The notes under the pieces were generated by a model that saw nothing but the letters and a program-made list of their open reading frames with translations, made no database searches and had not been told where the DNA came from. From the NCBI GenBank assembly GCA_002383325.1, contig DFYJ01000005.1:12806-71232 (forward strand): a stretch of 58,427 nt of DNA, read 5' to 3'. Shown here one piece after another: positions 1 through 12,109 of this stretch. The position numbers and the translations under genes were made by a program. How positions within the stretch are numbered: position 1 is the stretch's first letter; the number at the start of each line of letters is the position of its first letter. The stretch is from Candidatus Aminicenantes bacterium UBA4085. Lineage in GTDB: Bacteria; Acidobacteriota; Aminicenantia; Aminicenantales; UBA4085.

Positions 1-224
1 CATAACTCCCGAACTTTTCGTTGACATTCTCAAATACGATGGGGGGCAGGCTTTGCTGCGCTCATATCCAAGAGGAAGAAAGACACACGGCATAGCTGCC
101 GGACCATCAATGCCGTAGATTGCGGCAGTCAATGGCTGGATACCCTACATAATTCCCGAATTCAGCATCGCGGGCGTCAACAAATAGTTCGGGAGTTATG
201 TATGGTGTCCCCCAATTAGGCGGC
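1..224. repeat. Cluster of REP-like inverted units at the window edge
   Basis: Positions 1-25 and 176-200 are inverted copies of each other, with 23 of 25 bases matching. A further unit at 138-160 is inverted relative to 188-210. All share the core CATAA(T/C)TCCCGAA, and the rightmost copy continues into TATGGTGTCCCCC. No open reading frame in this stretch looks real. The leftmost copy is cut by the window edge, so the element extends upstream. The pattern resembles REP palindromes mobilised by RAYT (Y1-type) transposases; no transposase gene is present here. Confidence 0.65.
138..210. repeat. REPIN-like hairpin (two inverted REP units)
   Basis: The 23-base arms 138-160 and 188-210 are reverse complements except at three positions, with a 27-base loop between them. 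It lies just upstream of the promoter of the CBS gene. Two head-to-head REP units are the architecture called REPIN. Single-stranded DNA or RNA from this stretch would form a long stem. Confidence 0.6.
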
Positions 225-253
225 TTGATATCGGGCCGAACTGGCGCTAGAAT
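225..253 (+). promoter_or_regulatory. Promoter of the CBS-domain gene
   Basis: TTGATA (225-230), a 17-base spacer and TAGAAT (248-253) form a near-consensus sigma-70-type promoter. The expected transcription start near 260 leaves a leader of about 44 bases before ATG 304. Confidence 0.6.
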
Positions 254-303
254 GAGCCCAGCAAGCCGATAGGTTGAATAAGGTACGTAAAGGGAGAAGC
301 CGC

Positions 304-750
304 ATGAAGACAGTCAAGGATCTGCTGAGCGAAAAGGGCTCCGCCGTCTGGTCGATTTCCCCCAAGGCCAAGGTCTTCGACGCTCTCAAGCTCATGAGCG
401 AGAAGCAGATCGGAGCCCTGATGGTCATGGATGACAAAGGCGGGGTGGCCGGCATCATGACCGAGCGCGACTATGCCCGCAAGATCATCCTGCTGGGCAA
501 GACGTCCAAGGAGACGGCGGTCCAAGAGATCATGACCCCGACCGACAAGATGTACTATGTCAAACCCTCCAACACGGTCGAGGAGTGCATGGTTCTGATG
601 ACCGGAAAGCACGTCCGGCACCTGCCGGTCTGCGACGAGGGCAAGTTCGCCGGCCTGGTCTCCATCGGCGATGTCGTCAAGTCGATCATCTCCGAGAAGG
701 AGACTCTGATCAACCAGCTCAGCGATTACATCGGCGGCAAATATCTGTAA
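304..750 (+). CDS. CBS-pair domain protein
   Basis: A stand-alone CBS pair of 148 residues. Two CBS repeats are visible, roughly residues 7-60 and 73-130; the first ends in the typical GIMTERDYARK stretch and the second contains HLPVCDEGKFAGLVSIGDVV. CBS pairs bind adenosine nucleotides (AMP, ATP, SAM) and usually signal energy status in the cytoplasm; the partner is not evident here. ATG 304 is preferred over an upstream in-frame TTG at 274 because a GGGAG Shine-Dalgarno sequence lies at about 291-295 and because the protein then begins at the normal start of such proteins. It is transcribed alone from the promoter at 225-253. No membrane or enzymatic domain is attached. Confidence 0.9.
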   Translation: MKTVKDLLSEKGSAVWSISPKAKVFDALKLMSEKQIGALMVMDDKGGVAGIMTERDYARKIILLGKTSKETAVQEIMTPTDKMYYVKPSNTVEECMVLMTGKHVRHLPVCDEGKFAGLVSIGDVVKSIISEKETLINQLSDYIGGKYL

Positions 751-810
751 AGCGGTGATTCGGGAACGCCCGGCCTGACTTCCCAACTCCCCGGCAGGAC
801 ATACCCTCCG

Positions 811-838
811 GAATTCGGGAATTGTGAAGGGTCGCCCC
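811..838. repeat. Degenerate solitary REP-like unit
   Basis: GAATTCGGGAATTGTGAAGG and the following bases up to CCCC match the unit at 133-163 (reverse strand), with AATTCGGGAATT identical. It lies between the CBS gene and the promoter of the M14 peptidase gene. It is a weak copy and could be partly coincidental. Confidence 0.4.
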
Positions 839-850
839 TTCTCTCGCGGC

Positions 851-879
851 TTGACGCTTTCCGGCAAAATCACTAACGT
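851..879 (+). promoter_or_regulatory. Promoter of the M14 peptidase-MFS operon
   Basis: TTGACG (851-856), 17 bases and TAACGT (874-879). The -10 hexamer lies inside the palindrome CTAACGTTAG (873-882), a possible operator. The promoter lies downstream of the upstream in-frame GTG at 824, which argues for the ATG at 914 as the start. Confidence 0.5.
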
Positions 880-913
880 TAGCGGCATCGTGACGCCCCT
901 CCGGAGGAACATC

Positions 914-3808
<2,895 letters not shown>

Positions 3809-3824
3809 GGATAAGGAGAAACCC

Positions 3825-5057
3825 ATGAACGAACGCAACCCCAAGGTCTACGGATATCGCTGGGTCGTCCTGGCCGCCTTCGTCTTCCTGGCGGCCATGA
3901 CCCAGGTCCTGTGGATCAGCTTCGCCCCCGTCACCCGCGAGGCGGCCAAGTTCTTCGGCAAGTCCGATCTCATGATCGGCCTGTTGTCGATGGTCTTCAT
4001 GGTCGTGTATATCCTCATCGTCATTCCCTCGGCCTGGGTCATCGATACCTTGGGCTTCAAGACCGCGGTCGGCATCGGAGCCGTCCTGACGGGCGTCTTC
4101 GGACTGGCCCGGGGGCTCCTGGCCTCGAGCTTCACCGCCGTCTTCCTCTGCCAGATCGGGCTGGCCGTCGGCCAGCCCTTCGTCCTGGGAGCCATCACCA
4201 CCCTGGCCGCGCGCTGGTTCCCGGCCAAGGAGCGGGCCACCGCCTCCGGCCTGGGCACCCTGGCCCTCTACCTCGGCCCCCTGGCGGCGATGCTCCTCTC
4301 TCCCGCTCTGCTCGTCCGGGTCGGCATGGCCCGGATGCTGACGATCTACGGCATCGCCTCCGCGGCTGCCGCTGTTCTCTTCCTTCTCCTGGCCCGCGAC
4401 CGCCCGCCGACGCCGGCCGGACGGGACGAGCGGGCCCTCATGTTCGACGGCCTGAAATCGATGATCAAGCGCCGCGACTTCCTCTTCCTGCTGGCCATCT
4501 TCTTCATCGGGCTGGGCCTGTTCAACAGCGTCTCGACCTGGATCGAGGACATCGTCCGCCCAAGGGGTTTCACCATCGCCCAGGCCGGCCTGACCGGCGG
4601 CCTGATGCTCATCGGCGGAGTCATCGGCGCGGTGATCATCCCCCTGCTGTCCGACAAGCTGCGGCGCCGCAAGCCGTTCATCATCCTGGCGGTGAGCGGC
4701 CTCCTGCCCAGCCTCCTGGGCCTGACCTTCGCGGTCGATCCGCGGCTGGCCATGCTGTCCGGATTCTTCGTCGGGTTCTTCCTCCTTAGTGCCGGTCCCA
4801 TCGGCTTCCAGTATGCCGCGGAGATCACCCATCCCGCGCCTGAGGGGACCTCCAACAGCCTGCTGCTCGTGGCCGGGCAGGTCTCGGGCATCGCTTTCAT
4901 CCTGGGCATGGACGCGCTGAAGGACAAGGCCACCGGCTCGATGACCACATCGCTCCTGGGGCTGGCCGGGCTCGTCGCCGGCAGCATCGTCCTGGCCATC
5001 CTGCTTCCGGAATCGCCCGTCTGCGAGGAGAGCCGCACGATCGACACGCTCCACTGA
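3825..5057 (+). CDS. MFS permease, 12-TM
   Basis: An inner-membrane major facilitator protein of 410 residues with about 12 hydrophobic helices. The cytoplasmic loop between helices 2 and 3 is degenerate (WVIDTLGFKTA), and the central loop near residue 195-225 is charged (SMIKRRDF). It starts 16 bases after the M14 peptidase with an AAGGAG ribosome binding site, so the two share a transcript. The overall pattern resembles the FLVCR/unknown-substrate branch of MFS rather than drug exporters. The context suggests import of amino acids or small peptides released by the peptidase; that is inference, since MFS substrate cannot be read from sequence. Confidence 0.82.
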   Translation: MNERNPKVYGYRWVVLAAFVFLAAMTQVLWISFAPVTREAAKFFGKSDLMIGLLSMVFMVVYILIVIPSAWVIDTLGFKTAVGIGAVLTGVFGLARGLLASSFTAVFLCQIGLAVGQPFVLGAITTLAARWFPAKERATASGLGTLALYLGPLAAMLLSPALLVRVGMARMLTIYGIASAAAAVLFLLLARDRPPTPAGRDERALMFDGLKSMIKRRDFLFLLAIFFIGLGLFNSVSTWIEDIVRPRGFTIAQAGLTGGLMLIGGVIGAVIIPLLSDKLRRRKPFIILAVSGLLPSLLGLTFAVDPRLAMLSGFFVGFFLLSAGPIGFQYAAEITHPAPEGTSNSLLLVAGQVSGIAFILGMDALKDKATGSMTTSLLGLAGLVAGSIVLAILLPESPVCEESRTIDTLH

Positions 5058-5088
5058 CCGGGCGGCTTTTCATCCCGGCCCCCGCTTG

Positions 5089-5097
5089 TGGTATGAT
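5089..5097 (+). promoter_or_regulatory. Extended -10 promoter of tex
   Basis: TG at 5089-5090 followed by TATGAT at 5092-5097 makes an extended -10 element; no convincing -35 is seen. It lies 35 bases ahead of the GTG start of tex. Confidence 0.45.
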
Positions 5098-5131
5098 TTT
5101 TGCCCGAATCGAATAAAAAGGACGTACCGAC

Positions 5132-7282
<2,151 letters not shown>

Positions 7283-7292
7283 GCCGCCGGCC

Positions 7293-8873
7293 TCAACGGA
7301 ACAGCGACAGGGCCTTCTCGACCGTCTTCCAAATTCCCCAGGCCAGGGGAATTCCGATTCCCGTCCAGGCCGCGGCGACGGCTGCCCAGGAGGCTCGACT
7401 GGGCGACGCCGCGACGGGCCTCATCGCCTCCTCTTTCCCCGGCTCATGCCCCAGCTTCCGCTCCTTGGCCAGCTCGGCCTCGCTCATGAAACGGCTCGAG
7501 GCAACGGGCCGGACCAGGAGATTGGCCAGAAAGCCGAGCGCCAGGAGGGCGGCCAGGATCATCATGGTCGTGTTGTAGGACGCCTCGGGGGCGACGCCGC
7601 GGCCGATCTGGAGCTCCCGGATGTAGTTGACCAGAACGGGGCCCAGGATGCCGGCCGTGGACCAGGCGGTCAGCAGACGGCCGTGGATGGCCCCCACGAA
7701 CTGAGTGCCGAAGAGGTCGGCCAGATAGGCCGGGATGGTGGCGAAGCCTCCGCCGTACATGGTCAGGATCAGGCAAAACAGGGCTACGAACAGGGCCGGC
7801 GAGCTGATGCGGCCGGCGAACGGCACGGTCGCGTAGAGCGCCAGGCCGAGGCCGAAGAAGATCGCGTACGTCCGCTTGCGGCCGATATAGTCCGAGAGCG
7901 AGGCCCAGAAAATGCGGCCGGCGATGTTGAACAGGCTCAACAGCCCGGCGAAGCCCGCTCCGATCGAGGCGATGCGCAGCTTGTCCGCGGTGGACAGCGC
8001 CGCGAGCGGACCGGACTGCCCGATCAGACGGCCGCCGAAGATCTCCTGCAGCATGGGCGAAGCCATGCCGATGACGCCGATGCCGGCGCTGACGTTGAGG
8101 CAGAGCACGGCCCAAAGCAGCCAGAATTGGGGCGTCTTGTGGACGGCGCTGACATGGACCTGGCCGTGGGTGATCATGGCGGCCTTCTTGGGGGGAGGCG
8201 GAGTCCAGCCGTGCGGCGCCCAGCCTGGAGCCGGGATGCGGTACAGGAAAGCGCCGATCATCATGGCCGTGAAGTAGATGATCCCGAGCGTCAGGAAGGT
8301 CTGCCAGACGCCGACCGAGGCCGGCGTAGCATAGGCCTTCATCAGCCGGTCGGCCAGAGGGGCGCCGATCATGGCCCCGCCGCCGAAGCCCATGATGGCC
8401 ATGCCGGTGGCCATGCCCCGCTTATCGGGAAACCACTTGATCAAGGTCGAGACAGGCGAGATGTAGCCCAGACCCAAGCCGCAGCCGCCGATGACCCCGG
8501 AGCCGATCCAGAGGAGAACGATCTGATGGGTGACGACGCCGAGGGCCGAGATGAAGAATCCGCCGCCCCAGCAGAAAGCCGCCGCGACTCCCGCCTTGCG
8601 GGGGCCGTTGCGCTCCAGCCAGCGCCCGAAGACCGCGGCCGAGGAGCCCAAAAAGACGAAGAACAGCGTGTACATCCAGCCCAGGGTGCTGATCTTCCAG
8701 TCGCCCGGGGCCGCGGCCGTGATGCCGATGGCGCGGCTCAAGGGCAGCCAAAAGACGCTGAAGCCGTAGGCCATGCCGATGGACAGGTGAATGGCCAAAG
8801 CGGCCGGGGGAACGAGCCAGCGGTTGAACCCGGGCCCGGCGATCGTCCGCTCCTTGTCCAGGATTCCGCTCAT
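7293..8873 (-). CDS. OFA (oxalate/formate antiporter-like) MFS permease
   Basis: A 526-residue inner-membrane transporter with 12 predicted helices, first segment near residues 16-50 (RWLVPPAALAIHLSIGMAYG). The motif in the second helix (IHLSIGMAYGFSVFWLPLS) and the long loop with the GMATGMAIMGFGGGAMIG stretch are typical of the oxalate/formate antiporter family, which exchanges carboxylates. The protein is longer than the 400-430 residues common in the family because of an extended loop around residues 200-260 and a C-terminal extra helix. The start is ATG 8873, with AGAGGAG directly upstream; the reading frame stays open further upstream but there is no reason to use it. The substrate could be formate, oxalate or another carboxylate; formate would fit a fermentative cell but is not shown. 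Confidence 0.85.
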   Translation of the reverse strand: MSGILDKERTIAGPGFNRWLVPPAALAIHLSIGMAYGFSVFWLPLSRAIGITAAAPGDWKISTLGWMYTLFFVFLGSSAAVFGRWLERNGPRKAGVAAAFCWGGGFFISALGVVTHQIVLLWIGSGVIGGCGLGLGYISPVSTLIKWFPDKRGMATGMAIMGFGGGAMIGAPLADRLMKAYATPASVGVWQTFLTLGIIYFTAMMIGAFLYRIPAPGWAPHGWTPPPPKKAAMITHGQVHVSAVHKTPQFWLLWAVLCLNVSAGIGVIGMASPMLQEIFGGRLIGQSGPLAALSTADKLRIASIGAGFAGLLSLFNIAGRIFWASLSDYIGRKRTYAIFFGLGLALYATVPFAGRISSPALFVALFCLILTMYGGGFATIPAYLADLFGTQFVGAIHGRLLTAWSTAGILGPVLVNYIRELQIGRGVAPEASYNTTMMILAALLALGFLANLLVRPVASSRFMSEAELAKERKLGHEPGKEEAMRPVAASPSRASWAAVAAAWTGIGIPLAWGIWKTVEKALSLFR

Positions 8874-8886
8874 GGGTCTCCTCTGC

Positions 8887-8907
8887 GAAGACCGCCGGGC
8901 GGTCTTC
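8887..8907. promoter_or_regulatory. 21-bp palindrome in the leader of the OFA permease
   Basis: GAAGACCGCC and GGCGGTCTTC flank a single base, giving a perfect 10-bp inverted repeat. It lies between the promoter and the ribosome binding site of the OFA permease, so it could be an operator for a dimeric repressor or an mRNA hairpin (8-bp stem with a 5-base loop). Confidence 0.5.
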
Positions 8908-8960
8908 CCTGGTTCTGCTTGGCGGCCCGGCAGGACTCCGTCCGGCCGGACGTTGGCGGC

Positions 8961-8990
8961 ACGATAGCACAGGCCCGGTCGGCCGCGCAA
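8961..8990 (-). promoter_or_regulatory. Promoter of the OFA permease
   Basis: On the minus strand TTGCGC (8990-8985), 18 bases and TATCGT (8966-8961), the last preceded by TGC to give an extended -10. It is back to back with the MobA promoter. Confidence 0.45.
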
Positions 8991-9000
8991 CGGCCGCCCG

Positions 9001-9009
9001 TGCTAGAAT
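9001..9009 (+). promoter_or_regulatory. Extended -10 promoter of the MobA fusion gene
   Basis: TG (9001-9002) and TAGAAT (9004-9009). The expected start of transcription near 9016 is almost at the ATG (9018), so the message would be nearly leaderless. Confidence 0.45.
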
Positions 9010-9017
9010 ATCCTCCC

Positions 9018-10142
9018 ATGCTCGACCGGCCCGACACCCTGCTCATCGGCTCGGCGGCCCGCAAGGCCGGAAAGACATCCTTCGCCGCCCGGATCATCCG
9101 CCGTTGCGCGGACCGGAGGGAGGTCGTGGGAGTCAAGCTCACTCCCCTGCCGGAGCCGGGCGAGCCCCTGGACGGCGCTCCTCGGTTCCCTGTCTCGGAG
9201 GGAGAACCATGCGAACCCTTTCTGATCGACGAAGAGAGAACGCCTTCCCAAGAGACCGATACCGGCCGCATGCGGCTGGCCGGAGCCCAAAAAGTCTACT
9301 GGCTCCGCGCCCGGCGCGACCGGCTGGAAGCCGCCGCGGCCGAGCTTTGGGCGCGCATCCCCGCGGGGACATGCGTCGTAGCCGAAGGAGGCTCGCTGCG
9401 GCGGACCCTGAAGCCCGGGCTCTTCGTCCTGCTCCGCGGGGCGGATGCGGCGGACGTCAAGGATTCCTTCCTGGAGCTGCTCCCTTCCGCCGATAGGGTC
9501 GGCCACTTCGACGGCCGGGACGGGGATCTGTCCCCGGAGAGCTGCCGCTTCATTGACGGAGTCTGGTGCCTTCGGCCGCCGGCCTCGGCCGTAGTCCTGG
9601 CCGGAGGCGACAGCCGGCGCATGGGACGGGACAAGGCCCTCCTCGACGTCGAGGGACGGCCGCTCATCGCCCGCATTGTCGATCGCCTGGAAGATCTCTT
9701 TGACGAGATCGTCATCGGGGCCGCGCGAAGCGGCGATTACGGCGTCCTGGGCCGCACGGTGATCGCCGACAGGGAGCCGGGACAGGGGCCGCTCATGGGC
9801 CTTGCCTCATGCCTGGAGCGCATCTCCAACGACCTGGCGCTGGTCATGGCCTGCGACATACCCCGTCCCGACCTTCGCTTCGCCGCCTCTCTGCTCGATC
9901 AGGCCGAAGGATACGATATGGTCCTGCCGCGGTCGGGGGATAGCCTGCACGAGCCTCTTTTCGCGGTCTATCGCCGCTCGGTCCTGCCCGCCGCATGGAG
10001 CCTTTTGGCGGCGGGCGAACGCTCGATCCTGAAGCTTCTCGACCGTGTCCGCGTCCGCAGCGTGCCTTTGCCGGCCGAAGTCCGCCTGGACAACATCAAC
10101 ACCCTCGACGATTACTTGGCTCTCAGCCGGCGCCGGACATAG
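9018..10142 (+). CDS. mobA: Molybdenum cofactor guanylyltransferase with N-terminal P-loop domain
   Basis: The 374-residue product has two parts. Residues about 190-374 are a MobA-like nucleotidyltransferase: VVLAGGDSRRMGRDKALLDV carries the GTP-binding glycine loop and the conserved lysine, and MACDIPRPD is the metal-binding region. MobA joins GMP to molybdopterin to form MGD in the cytoplasm. Residues 1-180 begin with a P-loop-like segment GSAARKAGKTS, as in MobB, the GTP-binding partner, so this is probably a MobB-MobA fusion with a divergent MobB part. The start is ATG 9018, just behind an extended -10; the open frame further upstream overlaps the divergent permease and is not coding. It is the only cofactor gene near the molybdopterin-oxidoreductase-like gene at 52.4-54.4 kb. 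Confidence 0.85.
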   Translation: MLDRPDTLLIGSAARKAGKTSFAARIIRRCADRREVVGVKLTPLPEPGEPLDGAPRFPVSEGEPCEPFLIDEERTPSQETDTGRMRLAGAQKVYWLRARRDRLEAAAAELWARIPAGTCVVAEGGSLRRTLKPGLFVLLRGADAADVKDSFLELLPSADRVGHFDGRDGDLSPESCRFIDGVWCLRPPASAVVLAGGDSRRMGRDKALLDVEGRPLIARIVDRLEDLFDEIVIGAARSGDYGVLGRTVIADREPGQGPLMGLASCLERISNDLALVMACDIPRPDLRFAASLLDQAEGYDMVLPRSGDSLHEPLFAVYRRSVLPAAWSLLAAGERSILKLLDRVRVRSVPLPAEVRLDNINTLDDYLALSRRRT

Positions 10143-10159
10143 AAAAGCCCCGCCGCGGC

Positions 10160-10179
10160 CCGGCGGCTTGGGCCGCCGG
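10160..10179. terminator. Hairpin between convergent genes, possible terminator
   Basis: CCGGCGGC-TTGG-GCCGCCGG is a perfect 8-bp stem with a 4-base loop between the stops of the MobA gene and the BlaR1-like gene. It has no U-tract on either strand, so termination without Rho is doubtful. Confidence 0.4.
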
Positions 10180-10214
10180 CCGGGACAGGGCTGGAAGGGC
10201 TGCGCGGCGAGGGC

Positions 10215-11531
10215 TTACTTGCCGGCCTTAGCCTCCTTGGCTTGGGCCTCGACGGCCATCTGCTTCAGTTGCTCCTGCTTCTCCAGGATCATCTGGAGGC
10301 TCTTCTTCAGCTCATTCCGCTTCTCCGGGCTGTCGGCCTTGTCAAGCGAGGCCCGGACGTCGGTCTCCTTCTCCTGCAGCGTCTGCAGCTTGGCCTTGAT
10401 CTCCTCGAGCGGAGGCAGGGCCGTTTTTTTGACCATCACCGGGGCGCCGCCAGCGGCCTGCAGAGCCATGGCCTTCTTTTTGAGCCCCTGGAGCTTCTTC
10501 TCCAGCTTGGCCTTGATCTCGACCCGGGCCGCCTCATCGGCGGCCCCCTTGTAGGCCGCCTTGAGCTCGGCTTCCATCTGACTCAGCTTGTTCAGCTCGT
10601 CGATGGCCTGGGCGGCCTTCTCTTGAGAAACCTTGTTCACCGCGGCCGGGCCGGGCTTGTCCTGGCCGGCGGGCGTCGCCGAGGAGGCGAGCTGAGGGAC
10701 GGCGAACAAGGCGATTAGGGCCAGGGCCGCGGGGACGGCCAGCAGGCATTTCCACCGGGAGCCGCCGGCGGACGGGTTCTTGGACATCATCGAAAGTCTC
10801 CTTTTTATTTGCGACTGCTTGAAGCTGTTCCCCACTCCAAACAGCCGGGCGCCCACGTGCTGCTCGAAGACGAGCCGCCGGTACCCGGCGCCGCCGAAGC
10901 CCTGCGCAATGACGCCGGCGTCGGCCAGGTACTCGTGAGTCTCTTGTAGCGATTTTTTAAAGGCTCCCACCAGGGGATTGAACCAGAGGACGATCGTGGC
11001 CAGCTCCGTCGCCAGGAGATCCAGCGAATGGAGCTGGCGGATATGCACCCGCTCGTGAGCCAGAATCCGGCTCAGGTCGCCGGGCTCCAGGCCTTGCTCG
11101 TTGATGAAGACAAAGCCGAGGAAGGAAAAGGGAGCGAAGGACTCCCCCACCGCCACGATCCGGGAGCCGCCCCGGCGGTGGATGCCTCCTCGGCGGACAA
11201 CGGCGGCCAGCCGGGCCAGCTGGAGGGCGAAGCGGAGCAGGAAGGCCAGGGCCCCCACCGCGTAGACTGCGGCCAGGACGTCGAGAAGCCCGAGGCCGCG
11301 GACCGGCAAGGGGCCGGAGGGCAGCGAGGCCAGATCCAACACGGACGGGGCGGTTCGGAAGGGTGAGGTGACCGGGAAGGCGGGGATGAGAAAGGACAGG
11401 ACCAGGGCCCCGACCAGGTAGGCCCGGTTGAGGCGGAAGTGCGTCTCGTTGCGAAGGCCCAGGACATAGACGGCGTAGAAGAGGGATAAGCCCAGGGCGG
11501 CCTTGGCGGCGAAGAGCAGGAAAGCGGTCAC
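10215..11531 (-). CDS. BlaR1-like M56 membrane metallopeptidase with coiled-coil tail
   Basis: The product is 438 residues. The N-terminal part has several membrane helices (about 4-24, 36-54, 80-105) and a zinc peptidase motif H158-E-R-V-H162 in RILAHERVHI, followed by the conserved ETHEYLAD stretch of M56 proteins. In BlaR1 such a domain cleaves the BlaI repressor after a signal. A further hydrophobic segment near residues 277-300 is followed not by a penicillin-binding sensor but by a long charged, heptad-rich coiled coil to the C terminus. GTG 11531 overlaps the TGA of the BlaI-like gene as GTGA, so the pair is translationally coupled. The signal is unlikely to be a beta-lactam; envelope stress or a protein partner are possible. 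Confidence 0.87.
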   Translation of the reverse strand: MTAFLLFAAKAALGLSLFYAVYVLGLRNETHFRLNRAYLVGALVLSFLIPAFPVTSPFRTAPSVLDLASLPSGPLPVRGLGLLDVLAAVYAVGALAFLLRFALQLARLAAVVRRGGIHRRGGSRIVAVGESFAPFSFLGFVFINEQGLEPGDLSRILAHERVHIRQLHSLDLLATELATIVLWFNPLVGAFKKSLQETHEYLADAGVIAQGFGGAGYRRLVFEQHVGARLFGVGNSFKQSQIKRRLSMMSKNPSAGGSRWKCLLAVPAALALIALFAVPQLASSATPAGQDKPGPAAVNKVSQEKAAQAIDELNKLSQMEAELKAAYKGAADEAARVEIKAKLEKKLQGLKKKAMALQAAGGAPVMVKKTALPPLEEIKAKLQTLQEKETDVRASLDKADSPEKRNELKKSLQMILEKQEQLKQMAVEAQAKEAKAGK

Positions 11532-11911
11532 GGGCGTCCTCCTCTCTGCCGCTCGATCTCCTCGTCCAGGAGGCGGCGGACGTTCTCCAGCTCCTCCAGG
11601 CTCATGTCCCTCCCGCCGGCGAAGAAGGAGACCATCTCGGGGAAGGAGTCGCCGAAAAAGCGGCGAACGAAGGAGCGGACGAACTTCTTCTTGTACTCGT
11701 CGCGGCCGACCAAGGGAAAGTACTCGTGGGTCTTGCCGTAGGCCTTGTGGCCGACGAACTTCTTCTTTTCCAGAATGCGGACGATCGTGGAAACGGTATT
11801 GTAGGCGGGCTTCGGTTCGGGCAGCTTCTCGATGACGTCTTTGACGAAGCCCTTCTCCAGGTTCCAAAGGACCTGCATGATCTGTTCCTCGGCCTTGGTC
11901 AGCTCTTTCAT
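11528..11911 (-). CDS. BlaI/MecI-family repressor
   Basis: A 127-residue winged-helix protein of the BlaI/MecI/CopY family. The start MKELTKAEEQIMQVLW and the segment AYNTVSTIVRILEKKKFVGHK (recognition helix and wing) are characteristic. Family members bind as dimers to dyads in their own promoter and are released by cleavage by the partner M56 peptidase, which is the next gene, overlapping by four bases. Residues 70-127 form the dimerisation part. Two dyads lie in the promoter just upstream, one of them between the -35 and -10, consistent with autorepression. The promoter lies so close that the message is nearly leaderless, although AGGAG is present 7 bases before ATG. Confidence 0.93.
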   Translation of the reverse strand: MKELTKAEEQIMQVLWNLEKGFVKDVIEKLPEPKPAYNTVSTIVRILEKKKFVGHKAYGKTHEYFPLVGRDEYKKKFVRSFVRRFFGDSFPEMVSFFAGGRDMSLEELENVRRLLDEEIERQRGGRP

Positions 11912-11920
11912 GGCGCTCCT

Positions 11921-11949
11921 AATATAAACCTAAGACTTTAGTTTGTCAA
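11921..11949 (-). promoter_or_regulatory. Promoter of the BlaI/BlaR1-like operon with internal dyad
   Basis: On the minus strand TTGACA (11949-11944), a 17-base spacer and TATATT (11926-11921). The imperfect dyad AAACCTAA...TTAGTTT (11926-11944) fills the spacer exactly, where a bound BlaI dimer would block RNA polymerase. Confidence 0.7.
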
Positions 11950-11963
11950 CTATTATTTTCGTT

Positions 11964-11988
11964 GTATAACTAATCACACTAGTTATAC
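11964..11988. promoter_or_regulatory. Upstream operator dyad, candidate second BlaI site
   Basis: GTATAACTA and TAGTTATAC are perfect 9-bp inverted arms separated by seven bases. The dyad lies 15 bases upstream of the -35 of the BlaI-like operon. BlaI/MecI sites are AT-rich dyads, so this is a good candidate operator. Confidence 0.55.
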
Positions 11989-12109
11989 GCTTCGGAGAAG
12001 GGTTTTTTTGCTCCCCGCCCCTATCCTGGAGACGGTCATTTTCAAATCTCCGGGAATACCCAACGGGCCGGGTGTGCCGGCCAAGGGCGGAATCTCGCAA
12101 GCTGAGTAC

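Noticed and set aside
824..913. GTG 824 as start of the M14 peptidase
   Set aside because: It precedes the promoter at 851-879 and would hide the signal peptide; ATG 914 has a good ribosome binding site.
7446..9017. Upstream extension of the MobA frame across the OFA permease gene
   Set aside because: Overlaps a certain gene on the other strand; the promoter and protein start place translation at 9018.
11990..12020. Rho-independent terminator near the T run at 12002-12008
   Set aside because: The stem before the T run is only three base pairs, and it lies in the wrong orientation for either neighbouring gene.
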